42,143 nucleotides of DNA, from the NCBI GenBank assembly GCA_016290715.1, contig JAEEUY010000194.1, positions 1 through 42,143 on the forward strand, in the 5' to 3' direction. A program made the position numbers and the translations under genes. The notes beneath the pieces are model-generated. The model saw nothing but the letters and a program-made list of their open reading frames with translations, was not told where the DNA came from and did no database searches. Shown here one piece after another: positions 14,383-22,349 of the stretch (the first letter of the stretch is position 1; every line of letters starts with the position of its first letter). Source of the stretch: Bacteroidales bacterium (GTDB taxonomy: Bacteria > Bacteroidota > Bacteroidia > Bacteroidales > WCHB1-69).

Positions 14383-15402
14383 ATGGAAAAAATAAAATTA
14401 CAAACAGGAAGTAACCAGAACTGCGACATCTTCGTTACACACAATCTATCGCACACCCCCACTTTTTTTCAGGAATATATCGCTCCCACACGCCGCTACA
14501 TGGCAGTGATAGACGAAAAAGTAGAACAACTTTATGGGGATCTTTTTCCTTTTGAAAAAATCATTTTTCATGCTGACGAAACCAACAAATCGTGGACTAT
14601 TGCAGGCGAGATCATTCAGCAACTCATCGAAAAACAAGCAGATAAAGATATTTTTCTACTTGGTATCGGTGGAGGCATCACCACCGATATAACAGGATTT
14701 GTGGCTTCCATTTATAAGCGCGGGGTGGATTTTGGCTTCATCCCTACCACTCTTTTAGCAATGATTGATGCGGCCATAGGCGGGAAAAACGGACTTAATA
14801 TACTGGAATTCAAAAATATGGTAGGCACCATCCGTCAACCACAATGGATATATGCGAACACATCTTTTTTAAAGACCTTTTCCAAAGACAAACTATACCA
14901 AGGAATTCCTGAAATGTTGAAAGTTTTCCTTATTGATGGCAATGATTATTTTGCTGCTGCCGATTTTTTGGTAAGACAATACAACGGGGAACTTTTTGCT
15001 ACTGAAGAGGAAGTTCAGCAGTGGATATACTTCATTACCAAAGCGATAGAAATAAAATGTGGATTCGTTAGACAAGATGAAACAGACGGTGGCTCCCGCC
15101 GGTTGCTGAATTTGGGGCATACGTACGCCCACGCCATAGAACATTGCACCCAACAATACACACACGGTGAAGCTGTGGGCATCGGTTTGATATTTGCCGC
15201 ACAACAAGGAGACTTTCCACATCTAAACCATTTGATTCACACACTCCAAAGCTGCCATCTCCCCTGCTCACTTCCTACTAATCTTACCATCAAAGATTTA
15301 CACGCCGCCATGCTTCAAGACAAAAAAATAAAAAACCAACGCCTTCCTTTCATCATTCTAAAAGACGTTGGTAATGTAACTTTCGCCGAAAAGCAACTTT
15401 AA
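14383..15402 (+). CDS. aroB: 3-Dehydroquinate synthase
   Basis: This is the second enzyme of the shikimate pathway; it turns DAHP into 3-dehydroquinate using NAD and a divalent metal. The 339-residue protein has the NAD-binding GIGGGITTD segment near residue 94, the substrate motif IGGKNGLN, and the metal-binding motif LNLGHTYAHAIEH with its histidines. It is slightly shorter than the usual 350-360 residues but complete at both ends. It is the last gene of the six-gene run, and its stop is 3 bases from the converging stop of the next gene. Confidence 0.94.
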   Translation: MEKIKLQTGSNQNCDIFVTHNLSHTPTFFQEYIAPTRRYMAVIDEKVEQLYGDLFPFEKIIFHADETNKSWTIAGEIIQQLIEKQADKDIFLLGIGGGITTDITGFVASIYKRGVDFGFIPTTLLAMIDAAIGGKNGLNILEFKNMVGTIRQPQWIYANTSFLKTFSKDKLYQGIPEMLKVFLIDGNDYFAAADFLVRQYNGELFATEEEVQQWIYFITKAIEIKCGFVRQDETDGGSRRLLNLGHTYAHAIEHCTQQYTHGEAVGIGLIFAAQQGDFPHLNHLIHTLQSCHLPCSLPTNLTIKDLHAAMLQDKKIKNQRLPFIILKDVGNVTFAEKQL

Positions 15403-15405
15403 AAC

Positions 15406-15897
15406 TTAACGCGTTCCTTCCCCTAATCTCCCCTCTTTTTGCTTTGAAACAGCCATACGCAAGAATTTCTTTTCACACTTATAGTAAGCATCCATCTCTT
15501 GCGGAGTAAGCGCTTTTTTCAACTTTTCAAAAAAAGCCTCTTCTGCCACTAATAGTTTTTTCTTGGTCTGTAAATTAATGCTATATTTTTGCAGAATTTG
15601 TTCATCAGTAAGTGCGGTAGTATCCCCTCTGTGAGGCAAATTAGCCTGACTTTTCAACTGATTCTGCTCTTTATATATTCTCATTTCAGCCTCCGTATAT
15701 TCATCATACGCAGTCCAAAAAGCCGCTTCGCGATCGGAAGCCACCTCAAAATTAGTCTTGATATAATTCTTTTTCATATCCATCATTGCCTGATGATTAT
15801 GACCTTTAAGGGTGGGTGCCTTGTTTGCTTCCTGAGCGTACCCATCACTTAATAAGCAAGATACGATAATAACAAAAAATAAAATAACTCTTTTCAT
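15406..15897 (-). CDS. Spy/CpxP (LTXXQ)-like periplasmic helical protein
   Basis: This is a 163-residue exported protein with signal peptide (about 1-21, ending GYAQ). The mature part is helical and highly charged. It includes FWTAYDEYTEAEMRIY and, near the end, KKALTPQEMDAYYKCEKKF, an LTPxQ-type segment like the LTXXQ motif of Spy and CpxP. Those proteins are envelope chaperones or modulators of stress kinases. No sigma factor or sensor gene adjoins it, so the link to stress is inference. It converges on aroB with 3 bases between stops. Confidence 0.65.
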   Translation of the reverse strand: MKRVILFFVIIVSCLLSDGYAQEANKAPTLKGHNHQAMMDMKKNYIKTNFEVASDREAAFWTAYDEYTEAEMRIYKEQNQLKSQANLPHRGDTTALTDEQILQKYSINLQTKKKLLVAEEAFFEKLKKALTPQEMDAYYKCEKKFLRMAVSKQKEGRLGEGTR

Positions 15898-15942
15898 ATC
15901 CTTTCTATTCCATGAAAAAAAATCAATAAAAACATATTAGAC

Positions 15943-16016
15943 TCCGCCATCTTTCAAAAGTTAAATGAAGATAATGTTTTTTTTGAAATTTTCAAGATCA
16001 AATCTATAATGGCGGA
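15943..16016. repeat. Spaced 8-bp inverted repeat TCCGCCAT / ATGGCGGA
   Basis: The arms lie at 15943-15950 and 16009-16016, separated by 58 AT-rich bases, in the gap between the LTXXQ-like gene and nqrA. The arms are unusually GC-rich for this gap. It may be a paired regulator site or coincidence; no further pairing extends inward. Confidence 0.3.
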
Positions 16017-16073
16017 ATATAAACAACATTTGTTTTTATGGAAGAACTTTAAAGAACATACTAAAAAAATGTG

Positions 16074-16081
16074 TACCTTTG
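16074..16081 (+). promoter_or_regulatory. Bacteroidota -7 element for the nqr operon
   Basis: TACCTTTG matches TAnnTTTG and lies 99 bases upstream of nqrA, leaving an untranslated leader of about 90 bases. No good -33 element is visible. Confidence 0.6.
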
Positions 16082-16180
16082 CTCCCTGTTTTGACGGTCA
16101 AATAGACTCATCCAAAACAAATATAATAAACTAATTATCAAACTATTATACTAATAATCCAAAAGAAACAAGACAAGAGA

Positions 16181-17527
16181 ATGGATTTTCATATTCGCAA
16201 AGGAGTTGACATACGATTGGCTGGGACCGCAAAAGAAGAAATACAAAATTTTGCTTCTTCCCGATTCTTAATCTGTCCTACTGATTTTCGATGGTTGAAA
16301 CCACGGTTGCTCATTGCGCCAGGTTCATCCGTAAACGTAGGCACCCCCCTCTTCTGCTCCAAAGAGGACGAGCGAATAGTTATCGTTTCCCCTGTCCAAG
16401 GCGAGGTTATGGAAGTTATTCGTGGTAACCATCGTGCCATTGAAGCAATCGTTATCCAAGCCGATTCCTCCCCAATCACTTTTGCCAACGTATCTTTCCC
16501 TGAACCCACAAATTCTTCTGAAATAGCTGAATTATTGATTTCCAACGGGTTATGGCCTTTTTTACGCCAACGCCCGTTTGCTACAATTCCCACTCCTGAC
16601 ACCCGTCCCAAAGCCCTTTTTGTTTCCTGCTTTGATTCCGCCCCGTTGGCCCCCAATTTTGGCATTTTATTAAAAGGAAAAGAAGAGTATTTTCATGAAG
16701 GGATCCGTCGCTTGCACCAATTGGTTGGAAAGGATTGTCCTGTACACCTTTGTTTACCGAAAGGAAGGAGCAATCAACTCTTTGAATCAGTAGAAGAGGT
16801 AAAATTGCACTATTTTGACGGGCCACATCCTGCGGGCAATGTTGGCACGCAAATTCATCGCATCGCCCCGATTGACAAAGGGGAAACCATTTGGTTTATC
16901 CATCCCCAAGATGTAGCAACCATCGGCAGATTTTTTCTAACGCATGAACTATCATTTGAAAAAAGGATCGCCCTCACAGGTCCTTGTGCCGAAAATCCCT
17001 GTTACTACACTTTCCCCTATGGCACCGACCTATCCGCCTTGCTAAACTGTGAGACAACAAATGCGCAAGTGCGCAAAATTAGTGGAAATGTGCTAACAGG
17101 TAATCAATTAACAAAGTATAACACACTGCGTTTTTACGATACCCAACTAACGTTACTACCTGAAGGTGGCGAGCGAAAATTGTTAGGCTGGTTGCTACCT
17201 AATTTCAAAAAATGGAGCCTTTCACACACTTTTTTGTCGTGGCTGTTCCAGCATCATATCTTTGCACATAACACCTCCTTACAAGGCGGTCGGCGCAATT
17301 TTGTCATGACCGATGTTTATGAAAAAGTATTTCCCTTTGAAATTCTCCCTTTACAATTAATGAAAGCCTGCTTGACCGAAGACATTGAACAGATGGAAGA
17401 GTTAGGAATTTATGAAGTGGACGATGAGGATTTTGCGTTGTGCGAAGTGGTTTGTCCTTCTAAAATGGAATGTCAAAAAATTATCCGCGAGGGACTTTAT
17501 AAAATTAAAATGGAAAATCAAGCATGA
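16181..17527 (+). CDS. nqrA: Na+-translocating NADH:quinone oxidoreductase subunit A
   Basis: NqrA is the cytoplasmic subunit of the six-subunit sodium pump; its function is linked to quinone binding and complex stability. The 448-residue protein begins DFHIRKGVDIRLAG, the family start, followed by the lipoyl-like segment VSPVQGEV near residue 70. It ends with the usual CEVVCPSKMECQKIIREGL, where the C-terminal cysteines are a family feature. The length matches NqrA of Vibrio (about 446). It is the first gene of nqrABCDEF and overlaps nqrB by 4 bases. Confidence 0.96.
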   Translation: MDFHIRKGVDIRLAGTAKEEIQNFASSRFLICPTDFRWLKPRLLIAPGSSVNVGTPLFCSKEDERIVIVSPVQGEVMEVIRGNHRAIEAIVIQADSSPITFANVSFPEPTNSSEIAELLISNGLWPFLRQRPFATIPTPDTRPKALFVSCFDSAPLAPNFGILLKGKEEYFHEGIRRLHQLVGKDCPVHLCLPKGRSNQLFESVEEVKLHYFDGPHPAGNVGTQIHRIAPIDKGETIWFIHPQDVATIGRFFLTHELSFEKRIALTGPCAENPCYYTFPYGTDLSALLNCETTNAQVRKISGNVLTGNQLTKYNTLRFYDTQLTLLPEGGERKLLGWLLPNFKKWSLSHTFLSWLFQHHIFAHNTSLQGGRRNFVMTDVYEKVFPFEILPLQLMKACLTEDIEQMEELGIYEVDDEDFALCEVVCPSKMECQKIIREGLYKIKMENQA

Positions 17528-18666
17528 ATATTCTAACCCAACTCAGCGATAAAATCAGCCATCATTTTGAAAAAGGGAAACCCTTGTACTGCTTTTATGC
17601 GCTTTATGATGCCATAGACACTTTTTTGCTCACACCCAGCGAGGTAACGAGCGGCGGAAGCCACATTCGAGATGCCGTGGATATGAAGCGCATTATGATT
17701 ACCGTGATGATTGCTTTATGCCCTGCATTGTTTTTTGGCATGTGGAACATTGGGGTGCAACATTTTCTTTCTTTAGGCGAAAATGCTACATTTTGGCGTT
17801 GTTTTGGCTATGGTTTTTTGAAATGGCTTCCTTTGGTGATGGTTACCTATTTCAGTGGACTGACGATAGAGGTCATTTTTGCCCAACATCGTGGTCATCA
17901 GGTAGCGGAAGGATTTTTTGTTACAGGTTTTCTCATCCCGATGATTATGCCGCCAGATGTGCCATTATGGATTGTTGCCATAGCGACGGCGTTTTCGGTA
18001 TTATTTGCAAAAGAGGTATTTGGCGGCACTGGATACAACTTCCTCAATCCGGCATTAATAGCACGGGCTTTCGTATTTTTTGCCTACCCGTCGGTTATTT
18101 CGGGCGATGCAGTATGGATTTCCGAGTCTGCTGATGCTGTTTCCGGAGCCACTCCACTGGCACTGGTAATGAATGATGCTACTGCACAGATGCCCTCTTT
18201 CCTTGATATGTTTATCGGCACCATCCCTGGATGTATCGGAGAAACATCAAAAATTTGCATCATAATAGGTGCTATTCTATTGTTATACACCCAAGTAGCG
18301 AGCTGGCGCATTATGTTATCGGTAGTGGTGGGCGGATGGATTACAGGCACACTTTTCCATGCCGCAGGGATGTGTCCCATTACAGGATGGCAACATCTGT
18401 TGATGGGCGGATTTTTATTCGGTGCTGTCTTCATGGCCACCGACCCCGTAACAGCCACGCATACCCAAGCAGGAAAATGGATCTACGGACTCCTCATCGG
18501 CATCCTCGCAATCGTCATTCGCGTTATCAACAAAGGCTATCCCGAAGGAATGATGCTTGCCATTCTACTTATGAATATCTTTGCCCCTCTCATTGACTAT
18601 TGTATTGTAAAAATTAAAATCAGAAAAAGGAAAATTAATATTTCCAAACATAAAATTTTACTCTAA
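17524..18666 (+). CDS. nqrB: Na+-translocating NADH:quinone oxidoreductase subunit B
   Basis: NqrB is the large membrane subunit that carries covalent FMN and riboflavin and forms much of the sodium path. The 380-residue protein has about ten hydrophobic helices. The flavinylation motif SGATPLAL places the FMN-linked threonine at about residue 210. The conserved GGSHIRDAVDMKR segment follows the N-terminal helix. It is slightly shorter than the Vibrio protein (about 415), mostly at the N-terminus. It overlaps nqrA by 4 bases and is followed by nqrC after 10 bases. The flavin transferase ApbE needed for attachment is not in this window. Confidence 0.96.
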   Translation: MNILTQLSDKISHHFEKGKPLYCFYALYDAIDTFLLTPSEVTSGGSHIRDAVDMKRIMITVMIALCPALFFGMWNIGVQHFLSLGENATFWRCFGYGFLKWLPLVMVTYFSGLTIEVIFAQHRGHQVAEGFFVTGFLIPMIMPPDVPLWIVAIATAFSVLFAKEVFGGTGYNFLNPALIARAFVFFAYPSVISGDAVWISESADAVSGATPLALVMNDATAQMPSFLDMFIGTIPGCIGETSKICIIIGAILLLYTQVASWRIMLSVVVGGWITGTLFHAAGMCPITGWQHLLMGGFLFGAVFMATDPVTATHTQAGKWIYGLLIGILAIVIRVINKGYPEGMMLAILLMNIFAPLIDYCIVKIKIRKRKINISKHKILL

Positions 18667-18676
18667 CCTCTCTTGA

Positions 18677-19276
18677 ATGATGAAAAATTTCAGCACACCA
18701 TATATATATTTCTATCTCATTGTTTTGGTAACAGTGATAGCCATTGGACTTACGGCTGTAAGTTTAGGGCTGAAGCCACGGAGAGAGTTCAACCAGCGGG
18801 TAGAAAAGGCGCAACAGATTCTGTGTGCAGCTGGCTACGGCGATGTTTCAAAAGAGATGGCTGTAGCAAAATTCGATGCGGTTGTCCAAACCATCGATAA
18901 TCAATCTAAAGCGTGCTACCAGATTCATTGTGCGGATGGAACGGACGGACACGTAGTGGAGGTTCACGGCAACGGACTTTGGGGCCCTATTTGGGGGTAT
19001 ATCATTCTGGAAGAAGACCTTAACACCATCAAAGGGGTTGTTTTCGCCCATAAATCAGAAACTCCCGGTTTAGGTGATAAAATCACCGAAGAGGCCTTTA
19101 CAGCCCAATTTATTGGGAAAAAACTCCACAATGCACAAGGCGAATACACATCGGTACGCGTACTCCCGAAAGGAAAGAATCCCTCCATTGCACCAGAAAA
19201 TCGTGTGGATGCCATTACAGGTGCCACCCTTACTTCCAAGGGGGTAGATGCCATGATAATGCAAAGTTTTAAATAA
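18677..19276 (+). CDS. nqrC: Na+-translocating NADH:quinone oxidoreductase subunit C
   Basis: NqrC is anchored by one N-terminal helix and holds a second covalent FMN on its periplasmic domain. The 199-residue protein has a hydrophobic segment at about 8-30 and the flavinylation motif DAITGATLTSKGV, with the FMN threonine at residue 184. The conserved GLWGPIWGYI and ETPGLGDKI segments are also present. It is shorter than the Vibrio protein (about 257), mainly in the middle. Two adjacent ATGs start the gene; the first is used here. Confidence 0.95.
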   Translation: MMKNFSTPYIYFYLIVLVTVIAIGLTAVSLGLKPRREFNQRVEKAQQILCAAGYGDVSKEMAVAKFDAVVQTIDNQSKACYQIHCADGTDGHVVEVHGNGLWGPIWGYIILEEDLNTIKGVVFAHKSETPGLGDKITEEAFTAQFIGKKLHNAQGEYTSVRVLPKGKNPSIAPENRVDAITGATLTSKGVDAMIMQSFK

Positions 19277-19313
19277 AAAATATAAGAAAATCAGCAACTT
19301 ATAAAAACTAAAA

Positions 19314-19913
19314 ATGAAAAAATACCTCGGACCGCTTAACAAAGAAAATCCCATTTTAGTGCAGACTTTAGGGGTATGTTCTGCTTTAGCGGTTACTGCC
19401 CAATTAAAACCCGCCGTCGTCATGGCCCTATCCGTTACTGTAGTCTGCGCCATGGCCAATCTCATCATTTCACTATTACGCAACACCATCCCTCCACGCA
19501 TCCGAATCATTGTACAACTATTAGTGGTATCCACCCTCGTCATCATGGTTGATCAGGTGCTCCAAGCCGTTGTTTACGATATTAGTCGCCTGCTCTCTGT
19601 TTTTGTCGGCCTCATCATCACCAACTGCATCATTATGGGACGGTTAGAGGCATTCGCTCTCTCCCATAAACCACTCCCTTCCTTTGTTGACGGCGTGATG
19701 AATGGATTAGGCTATGGATTAGTGTTAGTGGCTATTGCCTTTTTCCGGGAATTTTTAGGGTCGGGCACATTATGGAATTACCCCATCATACCCGCTTCTT
19801 TTTATGAAGCAGGGTACTTGAACAATGGTTTAATGATTCTCCCTCCCATGGCACTCATCTTGGCAGGGGTTTTCGTGTGGATTCAGAACGCTAAAAAAGA
19901 TCGTGTAAAATGA
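19314..19913 (+). CDS. nqrD: Na+-translocating NADH:quinone oxidoreductase subunit D
   Basis: NqrD and NqrE form a pseudo-symmetric membrane pair that holds an intramembrane iron centre by four cysteines. The 199-residue protein has six hydrophobic helices and contributes two of them, in LGVCSALAVT (near residue 22) and ITNCIIMGRLEAFA (near residue 102). It is related to RnfE. A 37-base gap separates it from nqrC and its stop overlaps nqrE by 4 bases. Confidence 0.95.
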   Translation: MKKYLGPLNKENPILVQTLGVCSALAVTAQLKPAVVMALSVTVVCAMANLIISLLRNTIPPRIRIIVQLLVVSTLVIMVDQVLQAVVYDISRLLSVFVGLIITNCIIMGRLEAFALSHKPLPSFVDGVMNGLGYGLVLVAIAFFREFLGSGTLWNYPIIPASFYEAGYLNNGLMILPPMALILAGVFVWIQNAKKDRVK

Positions 19914-20521
19914 GAGAATTGATTGATATTTTTGTTCGCTCGGTCTTCATCGACAATATGATTTTTGCCTATTTTTTAGGCATGTGTTCCTATTTGGCAG
20001 TCTCAAAAAATGTAAAAACGGCCTTCGGATTAGGTTTGGCCGTTTGCTTTGTTTTAGCCGTCACTGTTCCTGTCAACTATCTTATTGATAAATATTTATT
20101 GCAAAGAGGTGCTTTAATATGGATTCATAAAACATTCAGTGAAGTGGATTTATCGTATCTATCGCTTATCATTTTCATTGCCGTGATTGCCGGAATGGTA
20201 CAATTGTTGGAAATGGTTATTGAAAAAATATCCCCTGTACTTTACCAATCATTGGGGATTTTTTTGCCCTTGATTGCGGTTAATTGTGCTATTTTGGGGG
20301 CATCGCTCTTCATGCAAGAGCGGCATTTTCCCAGTGTAGCCCATAGTTTCAGCTACGCCATCGGTTCGGGAGCAGGTTGGCTGCTGGCGATCGTCGCTTT
20401 TGCTGCCATTCGCGAGCGATTAAAATATTCGGATATTCCGAAACCGCTACAAGGCAACGGGATAGCCTACATTATCACAGGATTGTTAGGACTTGGTTTT
20501 ATGGCTTTTTTAGGAATCTAA
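19910..20521 (+). CDS. nqrE: Na+-translocating NADH:quinone oxidoreductase subunit E
   Basis: NqrE is the partner of NqrD in the membrane core. The 203-residue protein has six hydrophobic helices with inverted topology relative to NqrD. It supplies the other two iron-ligand cysteines, in LGMCSYLAVS (near residue 26) and AVNCAILGASLFM (near residue 120). It is related to RnfA. It overlaps nqrD by 4 bases and precedes nqrF by 11. Confidence 0.95.
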   Translation: MRELIDIFVRSVFIDNMIFAYFLGMCSYLAVSKNVKTAFGLGLAVCFVLAVTVPVNYLIDKYLLQRGALIWIHKTFSEVDLSYLSLIIFIAVIAGMVQLLEMVIEKISPVLYQSLGIFLPLIAVNCAILGASLFMQERHFPSVAHSFSYAIGSGAGWLLAIVAFAAIRERLKYSDIPKPLQGNGIAYIITGLLGLGFMAFLGI

Positions 20522-20532
20522 AATTTAAATAG

Positions 20533-21774
20533 ATGATATTGATTACTGCCTTATCTGCACTCGTCATTTTCTTAGTGGTTATCATTATTTTGGTAGCTGT
20601 TTTGTTATATGCACGCAAAAAGTTGGTCCCTGAGGGGAAAGTGAAAATCACCATTAACGGGGAACGTGAGATTGAGCACGAACGGGGATGTACGCTGCTA
20701 CAAGCACTTTCTGACGAAAAAGTCTTTGTTCCCTCTGCGTGTGGTGGCGGTGGCAGTTGCGGAACCTGTCGCGGGAAAGTGCTCTCGGGCGGCGGCACCA
20801 TTCTGCCCACCGAATTGAGCCATATATCCCGAAAAATGGCGGCAGACAATTACCGGCTCTTCTGTCAGGTAAAAGTGCGTGAAGACATGGAAATTGAAAT
20901 ACCCAAGGAGTTCTTTGGCATCAAGAAATGGCGTTGTCGTGTAGTATCCAACCACAATGTAGCCACTTTCATCAAAGAATTGGTACTCCAACTGCCAGAA
21001 GGAGAACGGATAGACTTCCGTTCCGGCGGATATATACAAATTGATATTCCCGCCTGTAAAGTGGATTTTGCGAATATGGAGATAGAAGAACCTTACCGAC
21101 AAGACTGGGAACAGATGGGCATTTTCAACTTGCAGATGAAAAACAGCGTTCCTACCGTACGGGCTTACTCTATGGCCAATCATCCTGCAGAAGACAGCAT
21201 CGTGATGCTGAACGTCCGTATTGCCACCCCGCCTTTCAATCGTTCCAAAAACAGATGGAGTAACATCAATCCGGGTATTGCTTCTTCTTACATTTATAAC
21301 CTTCGTCCGGGAGATGAAGTGATGGTTTCCGGACCTTATGGCGACTTTTTCGTAAAAGACACCAATCGCGAAATGATGTTTATCGGCGGAGGCGCTGGAA
21401 TGGCCCCCATGCGTTCCCATATCTTCCATCTGTTCAAAAATTTACATACAAAAAGAAAAACCACCTTCTGGTATGGTGGACGATCACGAAAAGAACTTTT
21501 CTACGTGGAAGAATTCCGAAATATTGAACACGAAAACGACAATTTTTCCTTCCATATCGCTCTTTCCGACCCGCAACCCGATGACCATTGGAACGGCTAT
21601 ACCGGTTTCATCCACCAAGTGATTTTCGACAACTATCTTCAATCTCATCCCAATCCGGAAGATATTGAATATTACATTTGCGGTCCCCCACTCATGTTGC
21701 AAGCAGTGCTGAAAATGCTTGATTCGTTAGGTGTGGAACCCGACATGATACATTATGATGATTTTGGCGGCTGA
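20533..21774 (+). CDS. nqrF: Na+-translocating NADH:quinone oxidoreductase subunit F
   Basis: NqrF is the electron entry point: NADH reduces FAD, then a 2Fe-2S cluster. The 413-residue protein has one N-terminal membrane helix (about 2-26) and a plant-type ferredoxin domain with ligands C70, C76, C79 and C111 (CGGGGSCGTC and FCQVKV), the same numbering as in Vibrio. An FAD domain with RAYSMAN and an NADH domain with GGGAGMAPMRSH and YYICGPPLM follow, and the family ending is YDDFGG. It closes the nqr operon. All expected cofactor ligands are present across the operon, so the pump should be functional. Confidence 0.97.
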   Translation: MILITALSALVIFLVVIIILVAVLLYARKKLVPEGKVKITINGEREIEHERGCTLLQALSDEKVFVPSACGGGGSCGTCRGKVLSGGGTILPTELSHISRKMAADNYRLFCQVKVREDMEIEIPKEFFGIKKWRCRVVSNHNVATFIKELVLQLPEGERIDFRSGGYIQIDIPACKVDFANMEIEEPYRQDWEQMGIFNLQMKNSVPTVRAYSMANHPAEDSIVMLNVRIATPPFNRSKNRWSNINPGIASSYIYNLRPGDEVMVSGPYGDFFVKDTNREMMFIGGGAGMAPMRSHIFHLFKNLHTKRKTTFWYGGRSRKELFYVEEFRNIEHENDNFSFHIALSDPQPDDHWNGYTGFIHQVIFDNYLQSHPNPEDIEYYICGPPLMLQAVLKMLDSLGVEPDMIHYDDFGG

Positions 21775-21934
21775 ACACACTAAAACGCTCACTGACCAAA
21801 GCAATTTGATTAAAAACCACCTTGGCATTTTTTTCCAAATATTTATAGCTTTAATATAATAATCTGATTATCAATATTTTAATATTAATAAAATATTTTT
21901 ATAAAAAGAGGTACAAAAATTCAAGAAAAAATTG

Positions 21935-21942
21935 TACTTTTG
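21935..21942 (+). promoter_or_regulatory. Bacteroidota -7 element for rpsO
   Basis: TACTTTTG matches TAnnTTTG and lies 49 bases before the rpsO start in a strongly AT-rich gap after nqrF. Confidence 0.6.
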
Positions 21943-21991
21943 CACCCCGAAAATAGAAAGTTAGAAAAAGTAATTTAAAAAAGTTAAGTTT

Positions 21992-22261
21992 ATGTATTTA
22001 ACAACAGAAGTTAAGAAAGATATTTTTGCTAAATATGGTAAAAGTGCTACAGATACTGGTTCTGCGGAAAGCCAAGTTGCCTTATTTACATTTAGAATTA
22101 AGCACCTTACCGAACACGTTAAAGCGAATCACAAAGATTTGGGGACCAAAAAAGCATTGGTAGCTTTGGTAGGAAAGAGAAAAAAAATGCTTGAGTACCT
22201 GAAAGAACAAGATATCGAAAGATACAGAGCTATTATTAAGGAATTAGGTTTAAGAAAATAA
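21992..22261 (+). CDS. rpsO: 30S ribosomal protein S15
   Basis: S15 is a primary binder of 16S rRNA in the 30S platform. The 89-residue protein is full length and shows the family core TDTGSAESQVALFTFRI, HLTEHVKANHKD and a basic KKMLEYL helix. It is followed by a terminator hairpin and then pnp, the classic rpsO-pnp order. A terminator between the two genes suggests that pnp depends on readthrough or its own weak promoter. Confidence 0.97.
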   Translation: MYLTTEVKKDIFAKYGKSATDTGSAESQVALFTFRIKHLTEHVKANHKDLGTKKALVALVGKRKKMLEYLKEQDIERYRAIIKELGLRK

Positions 22262-22278
22262 GCTTCCTTTCACATTAC

Positions 22279-22310
22279 AAAAAAGGCAATTTTTTCAAAT
22301 TGCCTTTTTT
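22279..22310. terminator. Rho-independent terminator between rpsO and pnp
   Basis: AAAAAAGGCAATTT pairs with AAATTGCCTTTTTT around a short TTTC-type loop, with T runs on one flank and A runs on the other, so it can act on both strands. Confidence 0.85.
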
Positions 22311-22349
22311 GCTATTAATCTAAATCAAAATACACGAAAGAAAAATATT

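Noticed and set aside
20698..21429. 243-codon minus-strand frame opposite nqrF
   Set aside because: nqrF is unmistakable with all ligands; the antisense frame is Gly/His/Phe-rich shadow without recognisable domains.
21775..21860. Terminator after nqrF
   Set aside because: The CCAA/TTGG pairing near 21800-21830 is too short and widely spaced to call.
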